Shown here in pieces: positions 24,090-31,728 of a stretch of DNA of 64,000 nucleotides. The stretch's first letter is position 1; each line of letters opens with the position of its first letter. A program made the translations under genes and the position numbers. Origin of the DNA: JACVRW01 sp963827065 (GTDB lineage: Bacteria; Actinomycetota; Thermoleophilia; Solirubrobacterales; Thermoleophilaceae). The notes beneath the pieces are model-generated. The model searched no databases. It worked only from the letters and a program-made list of their open reading frames with translations, and was not told the DNA's origin. The stretch is taken from contig CAWGZM010000008.1 of NCBI GenBank assembly GCA_963827065.1, forward strand, positions 310,001 to 374,000. The letters run 5' to 3'.

Positions 24090-25010
24090 CTAGGCGGTGG
24101 CCGGCGCGAGGCCGATCACCTTCAGGCGCCGCTCGAGCGCCTTCATCGCGAACGCGCGCGTCTCCTCCAGGGAGGCGCCGAGGAGCTGCGTTTCACCCTC
24201 GACGTACCACTTGGGCTCGAGCACCCGGTCCGCGATCGGCGCGACCTCGGTCAGCGTGCGCGTGATCGCTTCCCCGTAGCGCGTTTCCTCCTGCGCCATC
24301 TCACGCAGGAAGCGGGCGCCGAAGGCGACGTGCCGGTGCTCGTCGCGGGCGATCTTGTTGAAGCCGTCGCAGAAGCCCGGCAGCGTGCCGACGTCCTCGT
24401 TGTACTGGAGGATGAAGTGCTGGCCGGTCAGGGCGAGCATTCCCTCGATGACCATGTGGTAGAGCGTGACCGCCTCGACCAGCGCCTCGAGGTCCTCGGG
24501 GCTGCGGGCGAGCCGGTCGACGCGGCTCTTCAGCATCTCGTCGAAGAGCTGGTTGAACTCCGGGTTCACGTGGTCGCTCGTCTCCACGAGGCGGCCGTGC
24601 AGCGTGTCCGCCTCGAGGATGCCGACCTCCTCGTAGAAGCGATTGAAGAAGCGCACGTGGCGCGCCTCGTCGGCGATCTGCGTGCAGAGGAAGATGCGCA
24701 TCTCCTCCGTCGGCGCCGCCCTCATCATCGGCCCGAGCTCCTCGGCGACCTTCTGCTCGCCGATGAAGAACGAGGATAGGCCGTACATGCGCTGGAGGCG
24801 CTCGTCCTCGGGGATGCGCTCGTGCCAGTCGACACGGTCCTGGGCGAAGTCGATGTCCTGGGTCGCCCACTGCTGGCGCTCCCACAGCTCGTACAGCTCC
24901 GAGTAGGTCAGCAGGTGAACCTCGCCGCGGTCCGCCGACTCCAGCACCGCGGGATCACTGGTTGCCTGGAAGTCCGCACGGTCGGTCCGCTGGGTGACGG
25001 AATCGCTCAC
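24090..25010 (-). CDS. R2-like ligand-binding oxidase (R2lox-type ferritin-like protein)
   Basis: A 306-residue ribonucleotide reductase R2-fold protein. Metal ligands are E85, E115, H118, E179, E214 and H217. It also has V88 three residues after E85 (EQKV) and Y174 five residues before E179 (YHMVIE). These match the Val and Tyr that form the ether cross-link in R2lox proteins. The tyrosyl-radical position of class Ia R2 is Phe here (EARHVRFF). R2lox proteins carry a Mn/Fe site and oxidise an unknown, probably lipid, substrate. No nrdE/nrdA gene is nearby, consistent with a non-RNR role. GTG 25010 is the chosen start. Confidence 0.8.
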   Translation of the reverse strand: MSDSVTQRTDRADFQATSDPAVLESADRGEVHLLTYSELYELWERQQWATQDIDFAQDRVDWHERIPEDERLQRMYGLSSFFIGEQKVAEELGPMMRAAPTEEMRIFLCTQIADEARHVRFFNRFYEEVGILEADTLHGRLVETSDHVNPEFNQLFDEMLKSRVDRLARSPEDLEALVEAVTLYHMVIEGMLALTGQHFILQYNEDVGTLPGFCDGFNKIARDEHRHVAFGARFLREMAQEETRYGEAITRTLTEVAPIADRVLEPKWYVEGETQLLGASLEETRAFAMKALERRLKVIGLAPATA

Positions 25011-25083
25011 GACGTTCTCTCTCCTCGGTGCTCGCCTTGCCGGGCCAGGGTAACGAAACGCTGGCTGGCCGGCCAGCTGAGCG

Positions 25084-25614
25084 CTAGGGGCCGGGCTCCG
25101 CGGTCGCCGAAACCCGCACCGTCCCGCTCGCGCCGCCACTCAGGCGCCCGACGTAGGAGTCGCCCGGGCGCAGGCCGTCGAGCGTCCCGGACGCGGAGCT
25201 CAGCGCCCCGCCGGCCTCGAGCGTCTGGCCGCCGATCCTGAGCGTGTACGGCCCGCCGTCGCGCGCGCGGAGCTCGACGCGCACCGCGATGAAGGACGGC
25301 ACGCGCACCACGCGCGGCGTCACGCGCCCGCCCGAGGCGGTGAAGAGCGCCAGCGAGCGCGCGGGCTCCTCGTCGCCCGCCCCGCCCGGCTGATCCTCCG
25401 GCGAGGTCTCGGTCTCGATCTCTGTCTCGGTCTCGGCCTCGGTCTGCGTCTCGACCTCGGTCTCCACCTCCGGCTCCGGGGCCGTTTCGGTGACGGTCGT
25501 CTCCGTCTCCGTGGGAGTCGAGACGGCCGTGGTCTCGTCGTCGTCGTCATCGCCGCTGCACCCCGAGATCGCGAGGAGCAGCGCGACAACCAGCAGCGCC
25601 GAAAGTCGGCCCAC
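25084..25614 (-). CDS. Putative lipoprotein with Thr/Glu repeat stalk
   Basis: A 176-residue protein. The signal peptide LSALLVVALLLAISGC ends in a lipobox with the cysteine at about residue 19, followed by an Asp run (GDDDDDE) and a 50-residue Thr/Glu/Val-rich stalk (TETETTV, ETETEIETE). The C-terminal 95 residues look like a beta-sandwich (VVRVPSFIAVRVELRA, LRIGGQTLEAGG). The GTG start overlaps the stop of the preceding hydrolase gene by one base. It is likely anchored to the outer face of the membrane; function unknown. Confidence 0.8.
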   Translation of the reverse strand: MGRLSALLVVALLLAISGCSGDDDDDETTAVSTPTETETTVTETAPEPEVETEVETQTEAETETEIETETSPEDQPGGAGDEEPARSLALFTASGGRVTPRVVRVPSFIAVRVELRARDGGPYTLRIGGQTLEAGGALSSASGTLDGLRPGDSYVGRLSGGASGTVRVSATAEPGP

Positions 25615-26315
25615 TAGATGCTTACCGACGCGCCCGGGTCCAGCACCTCGACCGTCGTCTGCCGGCGGCCCTCGCCGGCGGTCCGGCTCTCGACGTCCGC
25701 CTTGAACGCCTGGGCGTCGGTCTCGATCACCGGCATCGTGTCGTAGTGGCACGGGATGACGGTGCGGGCGCTGATCAGCTCGCAGGCGATGACGGCGTCG
25801 TGGCGGTCCATCGTGTAGTGGCCGCCGATGCAGACGAGCGCCGCGTCGAGCTGGTCGCGCTCGGCGACCAGCCGGAGGTCCGAGAAGAGGGCGGTGTCGC
25901 CGAGGTGGTAGACGGTCTTGCCGCCGAGGTTGATCACGAGGCCGGCCGGGACATTGACCGTGCCGCCGGGCGTCGTCGAGGTGTGCCAGGCCGGCACGAG
26001 CCGCACCCAGCCGCCGTCGAACTCGACCGTGCCGCCGAGGTTCGGGTCGGTCGTGTTCTCGACGCCGTGGTCGCCCAGCTCACCCGCGAGCTCCGCGATC
26101 GCGACGCACTGGGCCCCGGTGCGCTTCGCGATGTCGACGACGTCGCCCCAGTGGTCCGCGTGCCCATGCGTCAGGAAGATGTGCGTGGGCTCGGGCTCGG
26201 AGGCCTCGACGGCAGCCTTCGGGTTCCCCGTCAGGAACGGGTCGACGAGCACGCGAGTGTCGCCGTCGCTCAGCTCAAAGCAGGAATGGCCCAGGAAGCG
26301 GATGTCCACGGTCAA
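25614..26315 (-). CDS. Metallo-beta-lactamase-fold hydrolase (UPF0173 type)
   Basis: A 233-residue MBL-fold protein. Zinc ligands are visible as the HGHADH motif (about 50-55), the His in VPAWHTS, the Asp in YHLGDTALFSD and the C-terminal His in IPCHYDT. This arrangement fits the UPF0173 metal-dependent hydrolases. The initiation codon is TTG at 26315, adjacent to the stop of the upstream gene. It is the middle gene of a co-directional group with the lipoprotein and a small helical protein. Confidence 0.92.
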   Translation of the reverse strand: MTVDIRFLGHSCFELSDGDTRVLVDPFLTGNPKAAVEASEPEPTHIFLTHGHADHWGDVVDIAKRTGAQCVAIAELAGELGDHGVENTTDPNLGGTVEFDGGWVRLVPAWHTSTTPGGTVNVPAGLVINLGGKTVYHLGDTALFSDLRLVAERDQLDAALVCIGGHYTMDRHDAVIACELISARTVIPCHYDTMPVIETDAQAFKADVESRTAGEGRRQTTVEVLDPGASVSI

Positions 26316-26653
26316 GCTCCTCCGGAAGTCTCGGGTTCATCTTCGCCCGGCATCCTTTCCAATTCCCGCGCGAGCTCCCACCCAACCGCCACGCCGATCA
26401 GCATGCCCATGCGCGTCTCCTCGGCGATCAGCTCGTCGATGCGGGCCGCCCGCTCGTTCTCGTCGGGCTCGCGCGCCGCGGCGCGGACCTGCGACGCGTG
26501 CGCCTCGCCAAACCAGCCGCCCTCTTCCAGCGCCTGGCCGAGGATGCGCTGGAGCTGCGGGGCCGCGGCCGTCACGAGCCGCTCGGCGCCCTCGAAGCGC
26601 CCCGGCTCGGACAGCGCGCGGACGGCGGCGTCGAGCTGCTCGTCCGTGAACAT
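26312..26653 (-). CDS. Small hypothetical helical protein
   Basis: A 113-residue protein from ATG 26653 (FTDEQLDAAVRALSEPGRFEGAERLV). It appears all-helical, with a Glu/Arg-rich middle and a hydrophobic segment MLIGVAVGWELARELE near the end that is too short and polar to be a sure membrane helix. Its stop overlaps the start of the MBL-fold hydrolase gene by 4 bp, so the two are coupled. I do not recognise a family. Confidence 0.7.
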   Translation of the reverse strand: MFTDEQLDAAVRALSEPGRFEGAERLVTAAAPQLQRILGQALEEGGWFGEAHASQVRAAAREPDENERAARIDELIAEETRMGMLIGVAVGWELARELERMPGEDEPETSGGA

Positions 26654-26661
26654 CGAATCGT

Positions 26662-27441
26662 TCAGTAGGCGCTCTTCCGCGTGAAGAACCGCAGCACGAG
26701 CCCGAGGAGCGCCCCGACCGCCGCGCCGCCGACGGCAACGGCGATGTTGGCCTCCTCGGTGGTGAGAGAGAGCAGCACGAGCACCACGGCGATCACGTAG
26801 ACGCCCAGCAGGTCGTTCTCGCGGTCCTCGCCGCGCCGGGCCGCCAAGCGATCGTCCACTAGCCATGCGCAGAGCATGCCGAGCGCGGCGCCGTTGGCGC
26901 CGAACACCGCGTAGACCGGGACGTCCTCGAAGAGGGGCGGCGTCTCGAGCGTCACGGCCAACCCGGCGCCGGCCGCGCCCGACAGCACGAACACGAGCAC
27001 AGGCACGAGCGGTCCGAAGCGCCGCTCGAGGAGCGTCCCGAAGATCGCCACCGGGACGAGCGCGACGAATGCGTAGCCCAGCTGATCCGCGTGCAGGAAG
27101 GGCGCCGCGAACCACCTCCATACCTCGTCCTGGATCGGGACCGAGAGGTACGCCTCGATGTCGACGTTCGCGGCGAACAGGAGGATCGTCACGACGCAGG
27201 CAAGGATCAGCGCGAAGGTCGCGTAGGGCCGCGTGTCCGGAGCGATCCCCGCTATCTCCTCCGCGCGCAGCCGTGGCAGCTTCGCCCGGCCCTTGCGCTT
27301 GGGCTGTGCCTCGCCGCCCGAGCGGTCGATCTTGGGGGCCCGCTTGCGGATCCGCTGCCCGCAGTACGGGCACTCGGTGATGTACGGGCTCACCTCGGAC
27401 CCGCAGTTCTTGCAGACGACGAAGAGGTCGGGCTGCGACAC
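26662..27441 (-). CDS. Zinc-ribbon rhomboid-fold membrane protein lacking catalytic residues
   Basis: A 259-residue protein. The N-terminus is a zinc ribbon (C10, C13, C24, C27), followed by a basic linker and about six membrane helices. The rhomboid landmark WRWFAAPFLHAD (about 108-119) is present. The catalytic GxSG loop reads GANG (181-184), so Asn183 replaces the Ser. The last helix reads AVAVGGAAVGALLG, without the catalytic His, and the HxxxN asparagine is also missing. This points to a pseudoprotease that may bind or shuttle membrane proteins. Confidence 0.8.
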   Translation of the reverse strand: MSQPDLFVVCKNCGSEVSPYITECPYCGQRIRKRAPKIDRSGGEAQPKRKGRAKLPRLRAEEIAGIAPDTRPYATFALILACVVTILLFAANVDIEAYLSVPIQDEVWRWFAAPFLHADQLGYAFVALVPVAIFGTLLERRFGPLVPVLVFVLSGAAGAGLAVTLETPPLFEDVPVYAVFGANGAALGMLCAWLVDDRLAARRGEDRENDLLGVYVIAVVLVLLSLTTEEANIAVAVGGAAVGALLGLVLRFFTRKSAY

Positions 27442-27470
27442 GCCCCCTCAGAGTACCCGGCCGGAAATGG

Positions 27471-28607
27471 CTACTCGGTCGGCGCCTCGGCCGTCTCGGG
27501 CACCGTGGCGTCGAGGACCTCGCGCACCACCTCACGCAGGTCGTGGTTGGCCTCGTAGACGACGACCTGGCGCGAGGCCCCGTTTCCCTTCTCGAGGATG
27601 TCCTCCAGCTCGTCGAACTCCGCCCCGGAGCCGAGCTCCTCGGCGTGCGGGCGCAGCCGTTCGATCAGACGCCGTGCCAGCTCCGGCACCGGCACGCGGC
27701 TGCGGTCCGGCAGGTCGACGAGCGAGCCCGCGAGCCCGTGCCGGGCGGCGAGCCACTTGTTCTCGTCGAGCATCTCGTAGGGGTAGCGGGACAGCTCCTT
27801 GCCCGCCTCGTAGTGCTCTGCGAGCTCCTTGACCATCGCCTGGATCAGCGCGGCGATTGCGAGCGTGTGCTCGACGCGCGTCTGCGAGTCCATGCAGCGC
27901 ACCTCGACCGTGCCGAAGTTCGGATGCGGACGCACGTCGTACCAGAGGTACGTGTAGTCGCCGATCACCTTCGAGTTCACCATGAAGTCGATCCGGCGCG
28001 CCCAGTCCGCGTAGTCGTCGTAGCGAGGCGGTATGCCGACGCGCGGGAAAGTCCTGAAGATCGGCGTGCGGGTGGAGTCGAGCCCTGTCGCGTCGCCGCG
28101 CCAGAAGGGCGAGTTGGCGGAGAGCGCGAGCAGCAGCGGGACGTGTACGCGCATCCCGTTGGTCACATGGATCGCCTTGTCGGGGTCGTCGAGACCCACG
28201 TGGACGTGGATGCCGAAGATGATCTCCTGGCGTGCCACGAACTGCAGCCCCGAGATCAGGTCGCGGTAGCGCGAGCGCGCGACGACGCGCTGGTCCTCCC
28301 ACAACGCGAACGGGTGCGTGCCGGCTGAGCCGATCGAGAGGCCGCGCCGCTGGGCCACCTGCTGCACCGTCCGGCGCAGCGCCCGCAGCTGCGCGCCGGC
28401 CTCGATCGTGTTGCGCACGGGGGTCGTGGCGATCTCGCACACGGACTCCATCAGCTCGGGTTTGACCTCGCCGTCGGTCGGGACGTCGCTCAGATCCTCG
28501 AGCAGGGCCTCGATCGAGTTCGACAGGTCAAGCGTCTCGGTGTCGACGATCATGAGCTCCTCCTCGATCCCGAGGGTGTAGGAGGGGCCCGTGAAACGGT
28601 GCTCCAC
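27471..28607 (-). CDS. ybdK: Carboxylate-amine ligase, YbdK/GCS2 family
   Basis: A 378-residue member of glutamate-cysteine ligase family 2. Motifs are TLGIEEELMIVD (about 11-22), GSAGTHPFALWED, IIFGIHVHVGLDDP and GTVEVRCMDSQT. The length is typical of YbdK. The family makes gamma-glutamylcysteine or related amides with ATP; actinobacterial YbdK members are often annotated so without proof. The start is GTG 28607, divergent from the aldolase gene 72 bp away. Confidence 0.93.
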   Translation of the reverse strand: MEHRFTGPSYTLGIEEELMIVDTETLDLSNSIEALLEDLSDVPTDGEVKPELMESVCEIATTPVRNTIEAGAQLRALRRTVQQVAQRRGLSIGSAGTHPFALWEDQRVVARSRYRDLISGLQFVARQEIIFGIHVHVGLDDPDKAIHVTNGMRVHVPLLLALSANSPFWRGDATGLDSTRTPIFRTFPRVGIPPRYDDYADWARRIDFMVNSKVIGDYTYLWYDVRPHPNFGTVEVRCMDSQTRVEHTLAIAALIQAMVKELAEHYEAGKELSRYPYEMLDENKWLAARHGLAGSLVDLPDRSRVPVPELARRLIERLRPHAEELGSGAEFDELEDILEKGNGASRQVVVYEANHDLREVVREVLDATVPETAEAPTE

Positions 28608-28679
28608 ACGGCCATCGTAGCCGGAGGTATCGGCGGGAAACGGGGTATAAAGCCGGGTATTCGATACGAAGGAGAACCG

Positions 28680-29612
28680 ATGGCACTCGGCTACGACGGC
28701 ATGCTCTACATCCTCGCGTTCGACCACCGCGGGTCGTTCCAGAAGAAGATGTTCGGGATCGAGGGCGACCCGACGCCCGAGGAGACCGAGAAGATCGCGG
28801 ACGCGAAGCACCTCATCTTCGAGGGCCTCGTGAAGGCGACCGAGCAGGGGGCCGAGCCCGGCGCAACCGGCGCGCTCGTCGACGAGCAGTTCGGCGTTCC
28901 GTCCGGGATTCCCCAGGCGACGAAGGAGCGTGGGCTGCTGCTCGCCATGCCGGTCGAGAAGTCCGGAGAGGAGGAGTTCTTCTTCGAGTACGGGGACGAC
29001 TTCGGCGCCCACGTCGACAAGTTCGACCCCGACTTCTCCAAGGTGCTCGTCCGCTACAACCCGGACGGCGACGCCGATATGAACGCGCGCCAGACGGAGC
29101 GCCTCGCCACGCTCGGCAACTGGCTGCACGACAACGGGCACAAGTACCTCTTCGAGCTGCTGGTTCCGGCTACGGACGCCCAGCTCGAGCAGGTCGGTGG
29201 CGACGAGGATCGCTACGACGCCGAGCTGCGCCCGGAGCTGATGCGGCGCACCATCGTCGAGCTTCAGGACAACGGCGTCGAGCCGGACATCTGGAAGATC
29301 GAGGGGGTCGACAGCTCCGAGGACTGCGACATGATCGCCCGCACGTCCCGCCGCGATGGCCGGGACGGAGTGGTCTGCGTCGTGCTGGGCCGGGGCGCTG
29401 ACGACGACAAGGTCGACCAGTGGCTGCGCGCCGGCGCCGCCGTGCCGGGCTACGCGGGCTTTGCGATCGGCCGCAGCATCTGGTGGGACGCCCTCAAGGG
29501 ATTCCTCGACGGGAGCCTCTCGCGCGAGGACGCCGCGCAGAAGATCGCGGACAACTACCTGCGCTTCGTGAAGGTGTACGTGGAGGCGGCCAAGGAGCAC
29601 GCGACGGCATGA
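28680..29612 (+). CDS. Class I aldolase, DUF2090/IolC-C-terminal type
   Basis: A 310-residue TIM-barrel protein. LAFDHRGSF (about 12-20) opens the barrel as in the aldolase-like domain of IolC and LacD relatives. A lysine in PDIWKIEG is placed to form a Schiff base, and GFAIGRSIWWDAL is the phosphate-binding end. It is likely a sugar-phosphate aldolase, but no inositol genes are nearby to fix the substrate. AAGGAG at 28669-28674 supports ATG 28680, and a TATAAA box lies at 28646-28651. Its stop overlaps the next gene's ATG. Confidence 0.88.
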   Translation: MALGYDGMLYILAFDHRGSFQKKMFGIEGDPTPEETEKIADAKHLIFEGLVKATEQGAEPGATGALVDEQFGVPSGIPQATKERGLLLAMPVEKSGEEEFFFEYGDDFGAHVDKFDPDFSKVLVRYNPDGDADMNARQTERLATLGNWLHDNGHKYLFELLVPATDAQLEQVGGDEDRYDAELRPELMRRTIVELQDNGVEPDIWKIEGVDSSEDCDMIARTSRRDGRDGVVCVVLGRGADDDKVDQWLRAGAAVPGYAGFAIGRSIWWDALKGFLDGSLSREDAAQKIADNYLRFVKVYVEAAKEHATA

Positions 29613-29911
29613 GCCTGAAGGTGCGAAAGCGCACCTGGGGCCCAAATCCCAGTGGTAGCCTTCCGCCCACGATGCGGATGCGCCAATCGCTTGCGCAGTT
29701 CGAGGAGGCCTTCCGTGAGGAAGCCGCCGACTCAATCGTGCGCCGGGAGCGGCTGCGCAAGGAGTCCGCGCAGCGCGCCCGCTTCCGGCGCGTTGCGCGC
29801 ACGCGCAAGGCCGGGACCTTCCGCTTCCTGCTGCTCGCGCTGACGCTCATCGCGACCGCCGTGATCGTGACGATCGTCATGTTCGAGACCCTCGCGATGC
29901 TCGCCGGCTGA
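29609..29911 (+). CDS. Small single-span membrane protein
   Basis: A 100-residue protein starting in ATGA overlap with the aldolase stop; an internal ATG at 29672 is an alternative start. A basic, helical 65-residue cytoplasmic part (FEEAFREEAADSIVRRERLRKE, then many Arg) precedes one membrane helix, FLLLALTLIATAVIVTIVMFETL. Positive-inside topology suggests a C-terminal tail anchor. Family not recognised. It converges on csrA with 17 bp between stops. Confidence 0.72.
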   Translation: MSLKVRKRTWGPNPSGSLPPTMRMRQSLAQFEEAFREEAADSIVRRERLRKESAQRARFRRVARTRKAGTFRFLLLALTLIATAVIVTIVMFETLAMLAG

Positions 29912-29928
29912 GCCGGCGCGGTGTCTTG

Positions 29929-30126
29929 TCAGGCGCCGTTCGCGCCTACGCTCGAGCCGTTCGCGTCCTCCCTTATCTCCACGTAGACCTCGCGCCGGAA
30001 CACGGGCACCGACCGTGGTGCCTGGATTCCGATGCGGACCTTCTCTCCCATGATCGCGAGCACCGAGATCTCGATCTCGTCGCCGATCATGATGCTCTGA
30101 TTCGACTTGCGCGTCAGAACCAACAT
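29929..30126 (-). CDS. csrA: Carbon storage regulator CsrA
   Basis: A 65-residue RNA-binding translational regulator. The sequence LVLTRKSNQSIMIGDEIEISVL, then IMGEKVRIGIQAP and VFRREVYVEI, carries the RNA-contacting residues of the first strand (near R6) and the R near position 44. ATG 30126 gives the standard length; upstream starts add non-family residues. CsrA represses translation at GGA-containing leaders and is often tied to flagella and carbon flow. It is uncommon in actinobacteria. FliW is not seen in the window. Confidence 0.95.
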   Translation of the reverse strand: MLVLTRKSNQSIMIGDEIEISVLAIMGEKVRIGIQAPRSVPVFRREVYVEIREDANGSSVGANGA

Positions 30127-30206
30127 CAGTTGGCGCCTCCCCTGCCGAGACGGAATTGCCTCTTCCAATAAAGCACCGGTGACGTCTGTGCGCAATGGGC
30201 AACCGT

Positions 30207-30260
30207 GGGGTCAGGTCTTGCAATCGCGCACCGTGGTGCGCGATTGCAAGACCTGACCCC
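30207..30260. repeat. 54-bp perfect palindrome (REP-like) between divergent genes
   Basis: Two 26-base arms, 30207-30232 and 30235-30260, are exact inverted copies with only GT between them. The outer part of each arm reads GGGGTCAGGTCTTGC and its complement. It lies in the 154-bp gap between csrA (-) and the gene at 30281 (+), ending 20 bp before the latter's start. It would form a very stable cruciform or RNA hairpin. The outer core resembles REP-type palindromes I recall from other genomes, which is an impression rather than a database match. Confidence 0.9.
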
Positions 30261-30280
30261 TTGCTAGTCTCCGGCGCCGT

Positions 30281-30868
30281 TTGGCACGCAGATCGCTCAA
30301 GCCGCAGCTGAACCAGATCCGGACCTGGGTCCGCCAGGGCCGCACCGACGCCTGGATCGCCCATCAGCTGGACGTCTCGGTGGCCGACATCCGCGCCTTC
30401 AAGCAGGAGCACGACCTCGCTCCGGCGGACGCCGGCGAGGCCGAGGGCAGCGCTCCCAGCGCCGCCACGGAGCCGGATGAGCAGGACCTGCGCGCGGAGG
30501 ACGACGCCCTGGTGGCCGCGGCCCTCGAGGCGGAACGCCAGGCCGAGGAGGACGAGTCGTCCGAGGACGACGAGTCCGAGGTTGGCGACTCCGACGAGGA
30601 CGAGGACGAGGACGACAAGCCGCGCCGGCGGCGCCGCGGGCGTCGCGGCGGCCGCGGCAGGCGGCGCCGGCCCAAGGCGCTCGAGGGCACCTTCGATCAC
30701 GGCCAAGAGGGCTATGGCCTGTGGCTCGACCCCGCCGTGCAGGACGATCCCGTCTACGCGGAGCACTGGGCGGGGCACCGCCCCGTAACCGTCACGGTCG
30801 AGCCAGATCGGATCGTGATCAGCCGCGCCGGCGAGGAAGCGGCCGACGAAGAGGACGACGACTCCTAG
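30281..30868 (+). CDS. Hypothetical protein with HTH-like N-terminus, acidic linker and Arg/Gly box
   Basis: A 195-residue protein from TTG 30281. Residues 1-45 resemble a DNA-binding helix-turn-helix (RTWVRQGRTDAWIAHQLDVSVADIRAFK). Residues about 50-108 are very acidic (DSDEDEDEDD), and 109-132 are an Arg/Gly-rich basic box. A final 60-residue folded part (EGTFDHGQEGYGLWLDPAVQ, then VTVTVEPDRIVI) precedes an acidic end. It may bind nucleic acid or ribosomes. No family is certain. Its start lies just 20 bp after a long palindrome. Confidence 0.75.
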   Translation: MARRSLKPQLNQIRTWVRQGRTDAWIAHQLDVSVADIRAFKQEHDLAPADAGEAEGSAPSAATEPDEQDLRAEDDALVAAALEAERQAEEDESSEDDESEVGDSDEDEDEDDKPRRRRRGRRGGRGRRRRPKALEGTFDHGQEGYGLWLDPAVQDDPVYAEHWAGHRPVTVTVEPDRIVISRAGEEAADEEDDDS

Positions 30869-30896
30869 GCGGATCCGCCGCTACGCTCGGGCCTCC

Positions 30897-31223
30897 ATGG
30901 CGTACACGCTCGAGAACGCGCTCTTCCAGTGGCGCGAGGGAGAACGAACCCTCGCCGCCGCGCCCGAGCCCGCCCGGGCCGATCTCGACCTCGCGGCCGA
31001 CGCGGTCGTGGAGGAGCTGCGCCGGCGGCTCGGCTCGAGCTTCGTCGTCGAGGAGCTCGCGGATCTGTACGCCGCGGGCACCGACTGGGCGACCGACATC
31101 GCCTGGCGACGCGCTGCCGGCTCCGATGCCGCCGCGGTCGTGGACGCCGCCTTCAACCGCTATGCCCGCGAGGCCTCCGACTTCGCGGGCGGGCGGGCGC
31201 GCGAGACGCACGCGAAGCCCTAG
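30897..31223 (+). CDS. Hypothetical helical protein
   Basis: A 108-residue, apparently all-helical protein (TLENALFQWREGERTL, then LDLAADAVVEELRRRLGSSFVVEELADLYAAGTDWATDIA). It has no membrane segment and no obvious metal or catalytic residues. It follows the preceding gene by 28 bp and is probably co-transcribed. Its stop shares CTAG with the convergent AhpD-like gene. I do not recognise the family with confidence. Confidence 0.72.
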   Translation: MAYTLENALFQWREGERTLAAAPEPARADLDLAADAVVEELRRRLGSSFVVEELADLYAAGTDWATDIAWRRAAGSDAAAVVDAAFNRYAREASDFAGGRARETHAKP

Positions 31224-31723
31224 CTGAGGTCGTCATCCGTGCCGATCGCCGTGGCGAGCGCCGCCCGGTTGGCGAGGTTCAGGAGCCCGACGACCGCGAT
31301 GGCGTCGTGGACCTCCTCCGCGGAGAGCAGCTCGCTCAGGGCCGCGACGGCGGTGGGGCCCTCGCCCGGGTCGAGAGTGAGGCTGCGGGCGAAGGCGACG
31401 AGCGCGGCGTCGCGCTCGCTTCCGTCCGGGCCGCCGCCGCATTCCTCGAGGAGGGCGGCGTGGACCTCGGCGGAATAGCCCGAACCATTGGCTTCGGAGG
31501 TCGCCAGGGCGAGCAACTCGCGCTCCCGGCGGCCGAGCGCCGCGGGCCCATAGAGCACAGCCTCCGTCATGTCGAGGAAGGCGCGCACGACCTCGGCGCG
31601 CGGGCCCATCGCGCGCAGGATCGCCATGACACGGCCCGTGCGCTCGCGAGCGACCGTGTACTCCGCCGCGAGCTCCGGGCCCACGCTCGCGTCGTCCGGA
31701 AGCGGTAGCCGCCCGGAGCTCAT
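31220..31723 (-). CDS. Carboxymuconolactone decarboxylase/AhpD-fold protein without the CxxC
   Basis: A 167-residue protein with the AhpD-like helical fold. LGRRERELLALATSEANGSGYSAEVHAALLEECGG corresponds to the active-site region, but the usual C-x-x-C is S-x-x-S (SGYS) while the following His is kept. A peroxidase function through a disulfide is therefore unlikely. The rest (RDAALVAFARSLTLDPGEG, LNLANRAALA) is typical. It follows a methyltransferase gene by 5 bp and is probably in the same operon. Confidence 0.82.
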   Translation of the reverse strand: MSSGRLPLPDDASVGPELAAEYTVARERTGRVMAILRAMGPRAEVVRAFLDMTEAVLYGPAALGRRERELLALATSEANGSGYSAEVHAALLEECGGGPDGSERDAALVAFARSLTLDPGEGPTAVAALSELLSAEEVHDAIAVVGLLNLANRAALATAIGTDDDLS

Positions 31724-31728
31724 CTCGG

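Noticed and set aside
24090..25010. Ribonucleotide reductase small subunit
   Set aside because: The fold matches, but the Val/Tyr cross-link pair and the Phe at the radical site favour R2lox, and no large subunit gene is near.
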